Source: a virus. Taken from it: DNA of 40,322 nucleotides. Positions within the stretch are counted from its first letter, which is position 1. Every line of letters starts with the position of its first letter. The stretch lies in IMG/VR virus record IMGVR_UViG_3300036719_000516, positions 1 through 40,322 of that record. One strand, given 5' to 3'. Made by a program: the position numbers and the translations under genes. This document shows positions 20,202 through 26,909 of the stretch, piece by piece. The notes beneath the pieces are model-generated. The model was not told the DNA's origin. It made no database searches and saw nothing but the letters and a program-made list of their open reading frames with translations.

Positions 20202-21376
20202 ATGAGCTGGCTCTTTTCGCGGGCGCTGGTGGAGGCATACTCGGAGGCCACCTGCTCGGATGGCGAACCATCTGCGCAGTCGAGTGGGAACCCTACGCAG
20301 CTAGCGTACTTGCCGCCCGACAGAATGACGGCCTTCTCCCGCCCTTCCCGATCTGGGATGACGTTCAAACCTTTGACGGACGACCATGGCGCGGCCGTGT
20401 TGACGTCGTATCTGGCGGCTTTCCCTGCCAGGACATCAGCGTTGCAGGCAAAGGCGCCGGCATTGACGGAGCCCGATCAGGCATGTGGACCCACATGGCG
20501 CGTATCGTTGGCGAGGTTCGACCCCGCTACGTCTTCGTGGAAAACAGCCCAGCGCTCCTTACTCGGGGACTCGGACGAGTCCTTGGTGATTTGGCCGCAC
20601 TCGGGTATGACTGCCGATGGACAGTGCTGGGAGCTGCCGACGTTGGAGCGCCGCATCAGCGGGACAGGTTCTGGCTTGTTGCAAGAAACGTGTCCAACTC
20701 CGCGGTGCCATATGACGAGGCCTGTGCGCGTGCGAATGGATGTGGAAAAGGGTCACAAGAGCAACCTCGAGGAGGTTGTGGCGGTGCGTGCAATGTGGCC
20801 GACTCCGAGAGCAAGCGAGACATTCCAGGGCTACGAGACTCTGAACGCATTGAAGGACGGCAATCAATCGTGGATGGGTTCTGGGCGTGGTGCAACCCTG
20901 ACAACAGCGGTGATGGCGCGCAACTTGTGGCCCACGCCAACAGCCAGCCAAGCCAGATCAGAGGGAATGATCTTGCAGATGAGAAATCTAGTGGATGCAG
21001 GCGTTCTAGATCGTGCAGAGGCGGAAGCGATGATCTCGGGGTCACTGACGCCACCGAGAATGGAAAAGTGGCCAACGCCGACAGTCTGCGGGAACTACAA
21101 CCGCAAGGGCGCCAGCCCGACCAGTGGGGACGGACTAGCGACTGCGGTGCTGAAGTGCGCGACGCCCACCGCCAGGGACTGGCAGTCGGGAAAGGCCAGC
21201 CAAGCCACGCACAACAAGAACTCGCGGCCATTGAGCGAGCAGATTGGTGGGAGTTTGAACCCGACGTGGGTCGAGTGGCTGATGGGGTGGCCGCTAGGGT
21301 GGACCGACTTAAAGCCATTGGCAACGGACAGGTTCCGCTCTGCGCCGCAACCGCATGGCGACTCCTGACAGCATGA
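20198..21376 (+). CDS. C5-cytosine DNA methyltransferase 2 (overprinted gene)
   Basis: This 392-residue protein has motif I LALFAGAGGGILGG, motif IV GGFPCQDIS with catalytic Cys77, motif VI VFVENSP, motif VIII APHQRDRFWLVA and a C-terminal motif X LKAIGNGQVPLCAA. The region between motifs VIII and IX (~170-345) is polar, low in hydrophobics and contains repeated V-A-(D/H/N) motifs rather than an obvious compact domain. The ATG overlaps the VRR-NUC stop (ATGA), and GGAGG is only 1 base from it, so translation probably relies on coupling. A second open frame runs through the whole gene (20202-21368). Confidence 0.88.
   Translation: MNELALFAGAGGGILGGHLLGWRTICAVEWEPYAASVLAARQNDGLLPPFPIWDDVQTFDGRPWRGRVDVVSGGFPCQDISVAGKGAGIDGARSGMWTHMARIVGEVRPRYVFVENSPALLTRGLGRVLGDLAALGYDCRWTVLGAADVGAPHQRDRFWLVARNVSNSAVPYDEACARANGCGKGSQEQPRGGCGGACNVADSESKRDIPGLRDSERIEGRQSIVDGFWAWCNPDNSGDGAQLVAHANSQPSQIRGNDLADEKSSGCRRSRSCRGGSDDLGVTDATENGKVANADSLRELQPQGRQPDQWGRTSDCGAEVRDAHRQGLAVGKGQPSHAQQELAAIERADWWEFEPDVGRVADGVAARVDRLKAIGNGQVPLCAATAWRLLTA
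20202..21368 (+). CDS. MSWLFSRALVEAYSEA-type protein overprinted on the methyltransferase
   Basis: A 388-codon frame, +1 relative to the methyltransferase, starts 4 bases after its ATG and ends 8 bases before its stop. It reads MSWLFSRALVEAYSEA, then TSSWKTAQRSLLGDSDES, the repeats CPTP (residue 164), WPTP (199, 243, 290) and CATP (319), and a conserved-looking end SLNPTWVEWLMGWPLGWTDL. I recall proteins with this start, these WPTP repeats and this end annotated in phage genomes. GGAGG at 20192-20196 lies 5 bases from this ATG, the ideal distance. It could instead be an unexpressed shadow of a constrained methyltransferase; function is unknown. Confidence 0.6.
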   Translation: MSWLFSRALVEAYSEATCSDGEPSAQSSGNPTQLAYLPPDRMTAFSRPSRSGMTFKPLTDDHGAAVLTSYLAAFPARTSALQAKAPALTEPDQACGPTWRVSLARFDPATSSWKTAQRSLLGDSDESLVIWPHSGMTADGQCWELPTLERRISGTGSGLLQETCPTPRCHMTRPVRVRMDVEKGHKSNLEEVVAVRAMWPTPRASETFQGYETLNALKDGNQSWMGSGRGATLTTAVMARNLWPTPTASQARSEGMILQMRNLVDAGVLDRAEAEAMISGSLTPPRMEKWPTPTVCGNYNRKGASPTSGDGLATAVLKCATPTARDWQSGKASQATHNKNSRPLSEQIGGSLNPTWVEWLMGWPLGWTDLKPLATDRFRSAPQPHGDS

Positions 21377-21606
21377 GCGACCACCAGCCCGCGCACTCTC
21401 CACGCGACACGTACCGGGCATCGGCGTGCGATGGTAAGGTCAGTTTTTTATCGTTCACTCAGGCCCAGCTCGTCGCCGTGCGCGGCACCAGGCGCGGCAA
21501 GTCTCGGCAGGTGTACCACTGCACTTTCTGCCATCAGTTTCACCTCGGGCGCAGGCCCATCAACCAGCGGCAGCGCCGCAGAGAGACGATAGATGACGAC
21601 GTATGA
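21373..21606 (+). CDS. Small basic Cys-containing protein
   Basis: This 77-residue protein starts MSDHQPAHSPRDTYRASACD and has one C-x2-C (YHCTFCHQFHLGRRP) with nearby His residues, possibly a zinc site, followed by a very basic tail (RRPINQRQRRRETID). The ATG at 21373 overlaps the methyltransferase stop (ATGA). Basic charge and placement suggest nucleic acid binding. Its 3' end overlaps the SSB-like gene by 14 bases. Confidence 0.65.
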   Translation: MSDHQPAHSPRDTYRASACDGKVSFLSFTQAQLVAVRGTRRGKSRQVYHCTFCHQFHLGRRPINQRQRRRETIDDDV

Positions 21607-21973
21607 GAACGCGAATCGCGGCCTTCTGGCCCGCAACGACAAGCAGGGCAACGAATCCAGGCCGGATTACCGGGGCAGCATCAACGTGGCCGGGGTCGAA
21701 TACTGGCTCTCGGCCTGGATTAAGGAGGGACGCGAGGGCACGAAACTCGAGGGGCAGAAGTACATGTCCCTCAGCGTGCAGCCCAAAGACGCCCAGCCGG
21801 CGTATGCGCCTGCTCCGGCTCCTGCGGCAGCGCCAGCACCAACTCCTGCGCGTCGGCCGTCTCAGGCCGAACAGGACGCTAGGGCCATCGCGGAACGCAG
21901 GGCTCGGGAGGCCGCGCCGCGTGCATCAAGCGGTACCGGGTTCGACAGCATGGACGACGATATCCCTTTCTGA
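21593..21973 (+). CDS. SSB-like ssDNA-binding protein with acidic tail
   Basis: This 126-residue protein has a beta-rich N-terminal half (NRGLLARNDKQ, YRGSINVAGVEYWLSAWIKE, KYMSLSVQPKD), a Pro/Ala linker (YAPAPAPAAAPAPTPA) and the tail S-M-D-D-D-I-P-F. An OB-like body, flexible linker and DDDIPF end are the layout of bacterial SSB, whose tail recruits replication and repair proteins. The core resembles DUF736-type phage proteins more than classical SSB. It precedes the primase-helicase and would protect single strands during replication or annealing. Confidence 0.75.
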   Translation: MTTYENANRGLLARNDKQGNESRPDYRGSINVAGVEYWLSAWIKEGREGTKLEGQKYMSLSVQPKDAQPAYAPAPAPAAAPAPTPARRPSQAEQDARAIAERRAREAAPRASSGTGFDSMDDDIPF

Positions 21974-22090
21974 TCGGCGCTATCGCCTACACTCATTCGG
22001 GGCTTGACCGGGCTGATCCCCTGGTGACGCCGCCCGACCCCACGCGAGGGCCGCCCCATCTTTTTCGCGTGTGTTTCGTGGGAACCATCT

Positions 22091-24451
22091 ATGACAGCTT
22101 CAACGGCTGACTACGCCGCCACCTACTGCCGCAAGTACGGCATGCACATCGTGCCGCTGCCACCTCGAGGCAAGCGCCCGGTGTCGGAGAACTGGGGAAA
22201 CGAGTGCATCACCGACCCTGACGCTGCGCGGCGCTATTACCAGCAGCACCCCGACGCCAACATCGGCGCAGCCCTCGGCCCATCTCGCCTGTGCAGTCTG
22301 GACATCGACAACCTCGAGGCCATGCGCATCATCTGCGCAGAGTTCGGCTGGGACATTGACGCGCTGCTGGCGCAGTCTCCGACGATTCAGGGTCAGGCAC
22401 CGAAGATGCGGATGCTGTTCCGCGTGCCCGAGGGCGAGGCGCTGCAGTATCACTCGCTGACCTGGCCGCGCCAGGACGACCAGACCAAGCGGTTCACAGT
22501 TCTCGAGATCCGCGCGGCAGACACCCAGCAGCGGCAGGACGTCCTCCCGCCCAGCATCCACCCCGACACCGGCCAGCCCTACATCTGGCTGACGAAGCCC
22601 AACGGCGCGATTCCGGAGCCGCCAGCGTGGCTGCTGGCAGTCTGGAAAAACTGGGACGCTCTCAAGCCGCAGCTGCAGGGCCTGTGCCCGTGGGCGGTTC
22701 AGCGGCCGACACCGAAGCCTCCGAAAACGCGCCGGCCTGCCAACGATACCACGCCGAGCGTGATCGACGCATACGACCAAGCGCACACCATTGAATCGGC
22801 GTTGACGCGGTACGGGTACCGGCCGCAGGGTAAGCGGTGGCTATCACCGCACTCCAGCACCGGCCTGGCCGGCGTCGTGATCTTCGACGGCAAGGCGTGG
22901 GTACACCACGCAAGCGACCCGCTGTGCAGCGATGAATCTGGGCAGCTCGTGGGGTCGTTCGATCTGTTTCGGTACTACGAGCACGGCGGGGACATCAGCA
23001 AGGCCGTTAAAGGAGCTGCAGAATCGCTCGGGATGAAACTGCCGCCCAGGGCCATTCGGGTAGCCTTGCCGGCACCTCCCCAAGCCACCGAAATCATCGA
23101 CCCCGAAACCGGAGAAGTCGAAGCACTGCCGCCCGAGTTCTCGGACGACTCGCTGGCGCTGGAGTTCGTGGCGCAGTACGGTGCCGGCCTCAGGTGGTCT
23201 CCAGGACTTGGCTGGATGCACGACGATGGCACACACTGGAAGCGAGACGAGCACCTGATTCGGTTCGACCTGGCCCGCAAAACCGCCAGGTCGCAGGCGA
23301 TGCTGGCCGACGCCAAGGTGCGCAAGGCCATCACCAGCGCCAAGACCGTCAACGCGCTAATCTTCCTGGCGCAGTCTGACCCGGCGATCGTGGTGCCAGC
23401 GGCGCAGTGGGACAACGACCCGCTGATGCTCAACACGCCTGCAGGTCTGGTGGATCTGCGCACCGGGAAAATACACCAGCGCAACCGAGACCAGTATCTG
23501 ACGCAGCTGGCGAGGGTATCTCCAGATACTGACCAACCCATCGACAACTGGCTGCGTTTCATATCTCAGGTATTCGCAGACGACGCCGACACAATTGAGT
23601 TTATCCAGCGCATGTGCGGCTATTGCCTCTCGGGAGACAGGCGCGAGCAGAAACTGTTTTTTGCCCACGGCCAAGGAAGCAACGGCAAGTCCACCCTGCT
23701 CGACATTCTTATGTGGATGATGGGCTCTTACGCCCTCAAACTGCCAACCACTGCGCTGATGGCGAGCAGGAACGAGCGGCATCCGACCGAACTTGCCCAG
23801 CTTCACGGCAAGCGCCTAGCTGTCAGCAATGAGCTCGAGGAGGGCAGTTTTTGGGCCGAGGCGCGGATTAAGGAACTCACCGGGGACGAGACGCTAACGG
23901 CTCGGTTCATGCGGCAGGACAACTTCACGTTCACCATGAGCCACAAGCACCTGATCGCTGGCAACCACAAGCCACGGCTCAAGGGCGGCGACCCTGCGAT
24001 GGCCCGTCGCATGGTGCTGGTGCCTTTCCTGCAGTCGTTCCACGGCGCGGCGAAAGACACAAAGCTGCCCGAGAAACTCAAAGCCGAGGCGGCTGGCATC
24101 ATGGCCTGGGTGGTGCAGGGCGCACGGAAGTGGTACGCCGATGGGCTGGCTATCCCGAGCAGCGTGGAGGCTGCCAGCCGGGACTACATGGCCGAGCACG
24201 ATGACATCGCAATGTGGATCGAGGAGTGCTGCAAGCTCGACCCAGGAACGCACGCCAGATCGTCAGACCTCTACGCCTCGTTCCGGCGCTGGAAGCAGGC
24301 GCGAGGCGAGCATGAGCCTTCGCAGACGGTGTGGGGGGAGAAGATGACGTTGGTTCCTGGGCTGCGCAAGGTTAAGATGACCGGCATCATTACGCTGAAG
24401 GGAATCGACTTGAACGCGACAGAGAAGGCCAGGAATCAGGGTTTACCCTAA
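22091..24451 (+). CDS. Primase-polymerase / SF3 helicase replication protein
   Basis: This 786-residue protein has an N-terminal bifunctional primase-polymerase domain (residues ~5-190: PPRGKRPVSENWG, NIGAALGPS, and the catalytic S-L-D71-I-D73-N). A linker with two sub-domains follows, then a D5_N/P4-type superfamily 3 helicase (~430-690) with Walker A GQGSNGKS at ~527, Walker B-like LAVSNELEEGSFW, and sensor motif GNHKPRLKG. A C-terminal winged-helix tail occupies ~705-775. It should initiate and unwind at the phage origin and synthesise primers. The 117-bp gap before it has no convincing promoter. Confidence 0.92.
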   Translation: MTASTADYAATYCRKYGMHIVPLPPRGKRPVSENWGNECITDPDAARRYYQQHPDANIGAALGPSRLCSLDIDNLEAMRIICAEFGWDIDALLAQSPTIQGQAPKMRMLFRVPEGEALQYHSLTWPRQDDQTKRFTVLEIRAADTQQRQDVLPPSIHPDTGQPYIWLTKPNGAIPEPPAWLLAVWKNWDALKPQLQGLCPWAVQRPTPKPPKTRRPANDTTPSVIDAYDQAHTIESALTRYGYRPQGKRWLSPHSSTGLAGVVIFDGKAWVHHASDPLCSDESGQLVGSFDLFRYYEHGGDISKAVKGAAESLGMKLPPRAIRVALPAPPQATEIIDPETGEVEALPPEFSDDSLALEFVAQYGAGLRWSPGLGWMHDDGTHWKRDEHLIRFDLARKTARSQAMLADAKVRKAITSAKTVNALIFLAQSDPAIVVPAAQWDNDPLMLNTPAGLVDLRTGKIHQRNRDQYLTQLARVSPDTDQPIDNWLRFISQVFADDADTIEFIQRMCGYCLSGDRREQKLFFAHGQGSNGKSTLLDILMWMMGSYALKLPTTALMASRNERHPTELAQLHGKRLAVSNELEEGSFWAEARIKELTGDETLTARFMRQDNFTFTMSHKHLIAGNHKPRLKGGDPAMARRMVLVPFLQSFHGAAKDTKLPEKLKAEAAGIMAWVVQGARKWYADGLAIPSSVEAASRDYMAEHDDIAMWIEECCKLDPGTHARSSDLYASFRRWKQARGEHEPSQTVWGEKMTLVPGLRKVKMTGIITLKGIDLNATEKARNQGLP

Positions 24452-24463
24452 GACTTTTGCCGC

Positions 24464-24559
24464 AGGGGAGGGTAGGGGATACTTGTCCGGTTTCATACGT
24501 CACACGCGCACGCGCACGCGATACCCGTGGAATAGGATGACCCTCCCCTACCCTCCCCT
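24464..24559. other. 16-bp inverted repeat flanking an alternating CG/CA tract; origin-like segment
   Basis: A perfect 16-bp inverted repeat, aggggagggtagggga (24464-24479) and its complement (24544-24559), encloses 64 bases. The loop contains 20 bases of strictly alternating pyrimidine-purine (24501-24520), a composition prone to left-handed DNA. The arms are strongly purine/pyrimidine asymmetric. It follows the replication protein and precedes a lower-GC gene. A possible extended -10 (TGATATAGT) lies at 24574-24582. Origin, attachment scar or transcription structure are all possible. Confidence 0.5.
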
Positions 24560-24602
24560 AGTGTCCAGAAATGTGATATAGTGGAGACTTCAAGGAGGCA
24601 TC

Positions 24603-25076
24603 ATGCTGAAACAAGTTTCTCACTGGATAGCCGAGTGCTGCGACACGGGCTCTGTTGCCACGACTAGTGCTGCGGAGTTGTTCGCATCGTTTAGTGCATG
24701 GTCAAAGCGTCAAGACCTCTACCCAGGGACGATCTGCTCATGGGGAACAGCCATGAAAGAGCATCATCAGATCGTCAAGGTGAAGCGAAACGGATTGATG
24801 GCGTACAAAGGGATTGCCATCAAAGGTCGGAAGAGTCAAGAAAACGAGAAAAAACCAGCTTTCGACACATGGCTTAGGATGCAGTTTAGGCGCGATGATC
24901 CAGTTGGCGATCTCGCATCAGATGTCATGGCGGACCCTAGGCTTAAGCGCAAACGATTTGGATACGCATCACTGCTGGATCACTTGATGGGCAGCAGAGC
25001 CTGCCTTGATGCGATTGTTACCTTAAGAGACGCGCACGATGAGTTTAAGCAGATGACGAAGGGATCAAAACCATGA
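24603..25076 (+). CDS. D5-tail winged-helix plus YozE_SAM-like protein
   Basis: This 157-residue protein has residues ~7-73 (WIAECCDTGSVATTSAAELF...VKVKRNGLMAYKGI) that align with residues ~708-775 of the upstream primase-helicase (WIEECCKLDPGTHARSSDLY...VKMTGIITLKGI). This is a detached copy of the helicase's C-terminal winged helix. The rest (FDTWLRMQFRRDDPVGDLAS...YASLLDHL) matches the YozE_SAM-like pattern (PF06855). AAGGAGG lies 5 bases before the ATG. Base composition is visibly more AT-rich than in neighbours, suggesting later acquisition. It may modulate replication initiation. Confidence 0.75.
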   Translation: MLKQVSHWIAECCDTGSVATTSAAELFASFSAWSKRQDLYPGTICSWGTAMKEHHQIVKVKRNGLMAYKGIAIKGRKSQENEKKPAFDTWLRMQFRRDDPVGDLASDVMADPRLKRKRFGYASLLDHLMGSRACLDAIVTLRDAHDEFKQMTKGSKP

Positions 25077-25489
25077 GAACCAAGCCAGGAAGCTTTGACC
25101 GCGCAAAGATAGCAGAGCGCGTCATCCACGGAATGCAGCGCGAGGGCCTGAGCTGCTTCAAGGCTTGCCAGCAGGCCGGCATTGCGCACAGCACGTTTAT
25201 GGGATGGGTTGCGGAAGACGCCGCGCTGGCCGACACATACGCGCGCGCGAGAGAAGACTTGATCGAGAAAATCGCGGCCGACCTGATGGATATATCCGAC
25301 CAAGACCCGGAAATTGTCGATGGCAAAAAGGACTGGGCCGCGATTCAGAAACACAAACTGCAGGTAGATACTCGCAAGTGGCTGTTATCGAAACTCGCCC
25401 CGAAGAAATACGGCGACATGATTAAGCTGGCCGGCCACGACGGCGGCGCGGTGAAAATCATTGCGCAGAATGACGACGAAAAACTCTGA
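25073..25489 (+). CDS. Terminase small subunit
   Basis: This 138-residue protein has an N-terminal helix-turn-helix (GLSCFKACQQAGIAHSTFMG with W following), then YARAREDLIEKIAADLMDIS and VDTRKWLLSKLAPKKYGDMI, the order usual in phage small terminases of the Sf6/P22-related type. It should recognise the pac site and load the large subunit. The ATG overlaps the previous stop, and it is directly followed by the large terminase. A pac site often lies within this gene in headful phages, but none can be located by eye. Confidence 0.88.
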   Translation: MRTKPGSFDRAKIAERVIHGMQREGLSCFKACQQAGIAHSTFMGWVAEDAALADTYARAREDLIEKIAADLMDISDQDPEIVDGKKDWAAIQKHKLQVDTRKWLLSKLAPKKYGDMIKLAGHDGGAVKIIAQNDDEKL

Positions 25490-25498
25490 GCGCTTCTG

Positions 25499-26839
25499 AT
25501 GGCATTCCAGCTAACCGCCCGCCAGCAGGAAGCCCAGCGCATCCTGAGCGGCGACGCCACGCACTTGATGCTGTTCGGAGGCTCGCGCTCGGGCAAGACG
25601 TTCCTGCTGACCCGCAACGTGGTGATGCGGGCGCTGAAGGCCCCGAACTCGAGGCACGCGATCTTCCGGTTCCGCTACAACCACCTGAAAGCCAGCGTCG
25701 TGCTGGACACGTTCCCCAAGGTGATGCGCGCAGCGTTCCCGGGCGTGGCGTGGGACATGCACCAGCAGGACGGCTACGTCAGTCTGCCAGGCGGCTCGCA
25801 GATCTGGTTCGCTGGACTGGACGACAAGGACCGCACCGAGAAGATTCTCGGGCAGGAGTTCGCCACGCTGTACTTCAACGAGTGCAGCCAGATCCCGCTC
25901 TCGAGCATCGACACGGCCCTGACACGCCTGGCGCAGAAGGCCACGCAGGTCATCGAAGGCCGCGAGCCTGTCACGCTCAGGCTGCGGGCCTACTACGACT
26001 GCAACCCGCCGAGCAAGACGCACTGGACGTACCGCAGGTTCGTGGAGAAGCGCGACCCAGACACCCGTCTCGGCCTGCCGCGTCCGGAGGATTACGCCGC
26101 GTTCTCGATCAACCCAGGCGACAACGCTGCGAACCTGTCGCCCGAGTACCTGCGCATGCTCGAGTCCCTGCCGGCCAGGATGCGGGCGCGATTCCTCGAG
26201 GGCCGCTTCGCAGACGCAAACCCGAACGCCCTATTCCCCGAGGAACACATCGACCGATGGCGCGTGCTGGACGGCGTTGTGCCGCAGCTGGTGCGCGTTG
26301 TGGTCGCGGTGGACCCGAGCGGCGCGGACGACGAGGCGAGTGCGGACAACGACGCCATTGGCATCGTGGTGGTCGGCCTAGCCACGGATGGCGCGTGCTA
26401 CCTGCTGGAAGACCTGACGGTCAAGGCTGGCCCTGCGACCTGGGGACGCGTGGCGGCCGAGGCGTTCGACCGGCACAAGGCCGACTGCGTGGTGGCCGAG
26501 ACGAACTACGGCGGGGCGATGGTGCGCCAGGTGATTGAGACTGCCCGCCCGCGCACGCCGTTCAGGCCTGTGACCGCCAGCCGGGGCAAGGTAGTGCGAG
26601 CCGAACCGTTCTCGTCGCTGTACGAGCAGGGCAAGGTACGCCATGTCGGGATGTTCCCGGAGCTCGAGGACGAACTCAGCGGGTTCGCCACGACGGGCTA
26701 CACCGGCTCGCGCAGCCCGAACCGGGCCGACGCGCTGATCTGGGGCCTGGCGGCGCTGTTCCCGGCTGTTACGGGGGCGACGACGAAGAAACCTGACCTC
26801 GCGGGCCTCGTCCTGCCCACCGCCCACCATTGGGGCTGA
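25499..26839 (+). CDS. Terminase large subunit
   Basis: This 446-residue protein has an N-terminal ATPase with Walker A G27-G-S-R-S-G-K-T34, Walker B ATLYFNEC with catalytic E128, and coupling-motif segments (AYYDCNPPSKTHW). The C-terminal RNase H-like nuclease has VVVAVDPSG with D272, then VVAETNYGGAM and RADALIWGL. It pumps and cuts DNA at the portal. The likely headful mechanism, inferred from P22-like neighbours, would give circularly permuted ends, consistent with the repeat at the window ends. It starts 9 bases after the small subunit. Confidence 0.95.
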   Translation: MAFQLTARQQEAQRILSGDATHLMLFGGSRSGKTFLLTRNVVMRALKAPNSRHAIFRFRYNHLKASVVLDTFPKVMRAAFPGVAWDMHQQDGYVSLPGGSQIWFAGLDDKDRTEKILGQEFATLYFNECSQIPLSSIDTALTRLAQKATQVIEGREPVTLRLRAYYDCNPPSKTHWTYRRFVEKRDPDTRLGLPRPEDYAAFSINPGDNAANLSPEYLRMLESLPARMRARFLEGRFADANPNALFPEEHIDRWRVLDGVVPQLVRVVVAVDPSGADDEASADNDAIGIVVVGLATDGACYLLEDLTVKAGPATWGRVAAEAFDRHKADCVVAETNYGGAMVRQVIETARPRTPFRPVTASRGKVVRAEPFSSLYEQGKVRHVGMFPELEDELSGFATTGYTGSRSPNRADALIWGLAALFPAVTGATTKKPDLAGLVLPTAHHWG

Positions 26840-26847
26840 CCGCGCGA

Positions 26848-26876
26848 TAGACACCGAACGCCTCGCGTAGCATAAT
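26848..26876 (+). promoter_or_regulatory. Sigma70-type promoter before the portal gene
   Basis: TAGACA (26848-26853) and CATAAT (26871-26876) are separated by exactly 17 bases; each hexamer matches 5 of 6 consensus bases. It sits in the only gap between terminase and portal, 34 bases ahead of the portal ATG, so it probably boosts late structural transcription. Confidence 0.6.
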
Positions 26877-26909
26877 CCCGCCAGCCGCGCAATACCCGGA
26901 GACCCCGAG

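Noticed and set aside
21974-22090. Promoter or terminator before the primase-helicase
   Set aside because: GC-rich 117-bp gap with only weak hexamers (TACACT, TTGACC) at wrong spacing and a weak GGGG/CCCC stem. Nothing could be supported.
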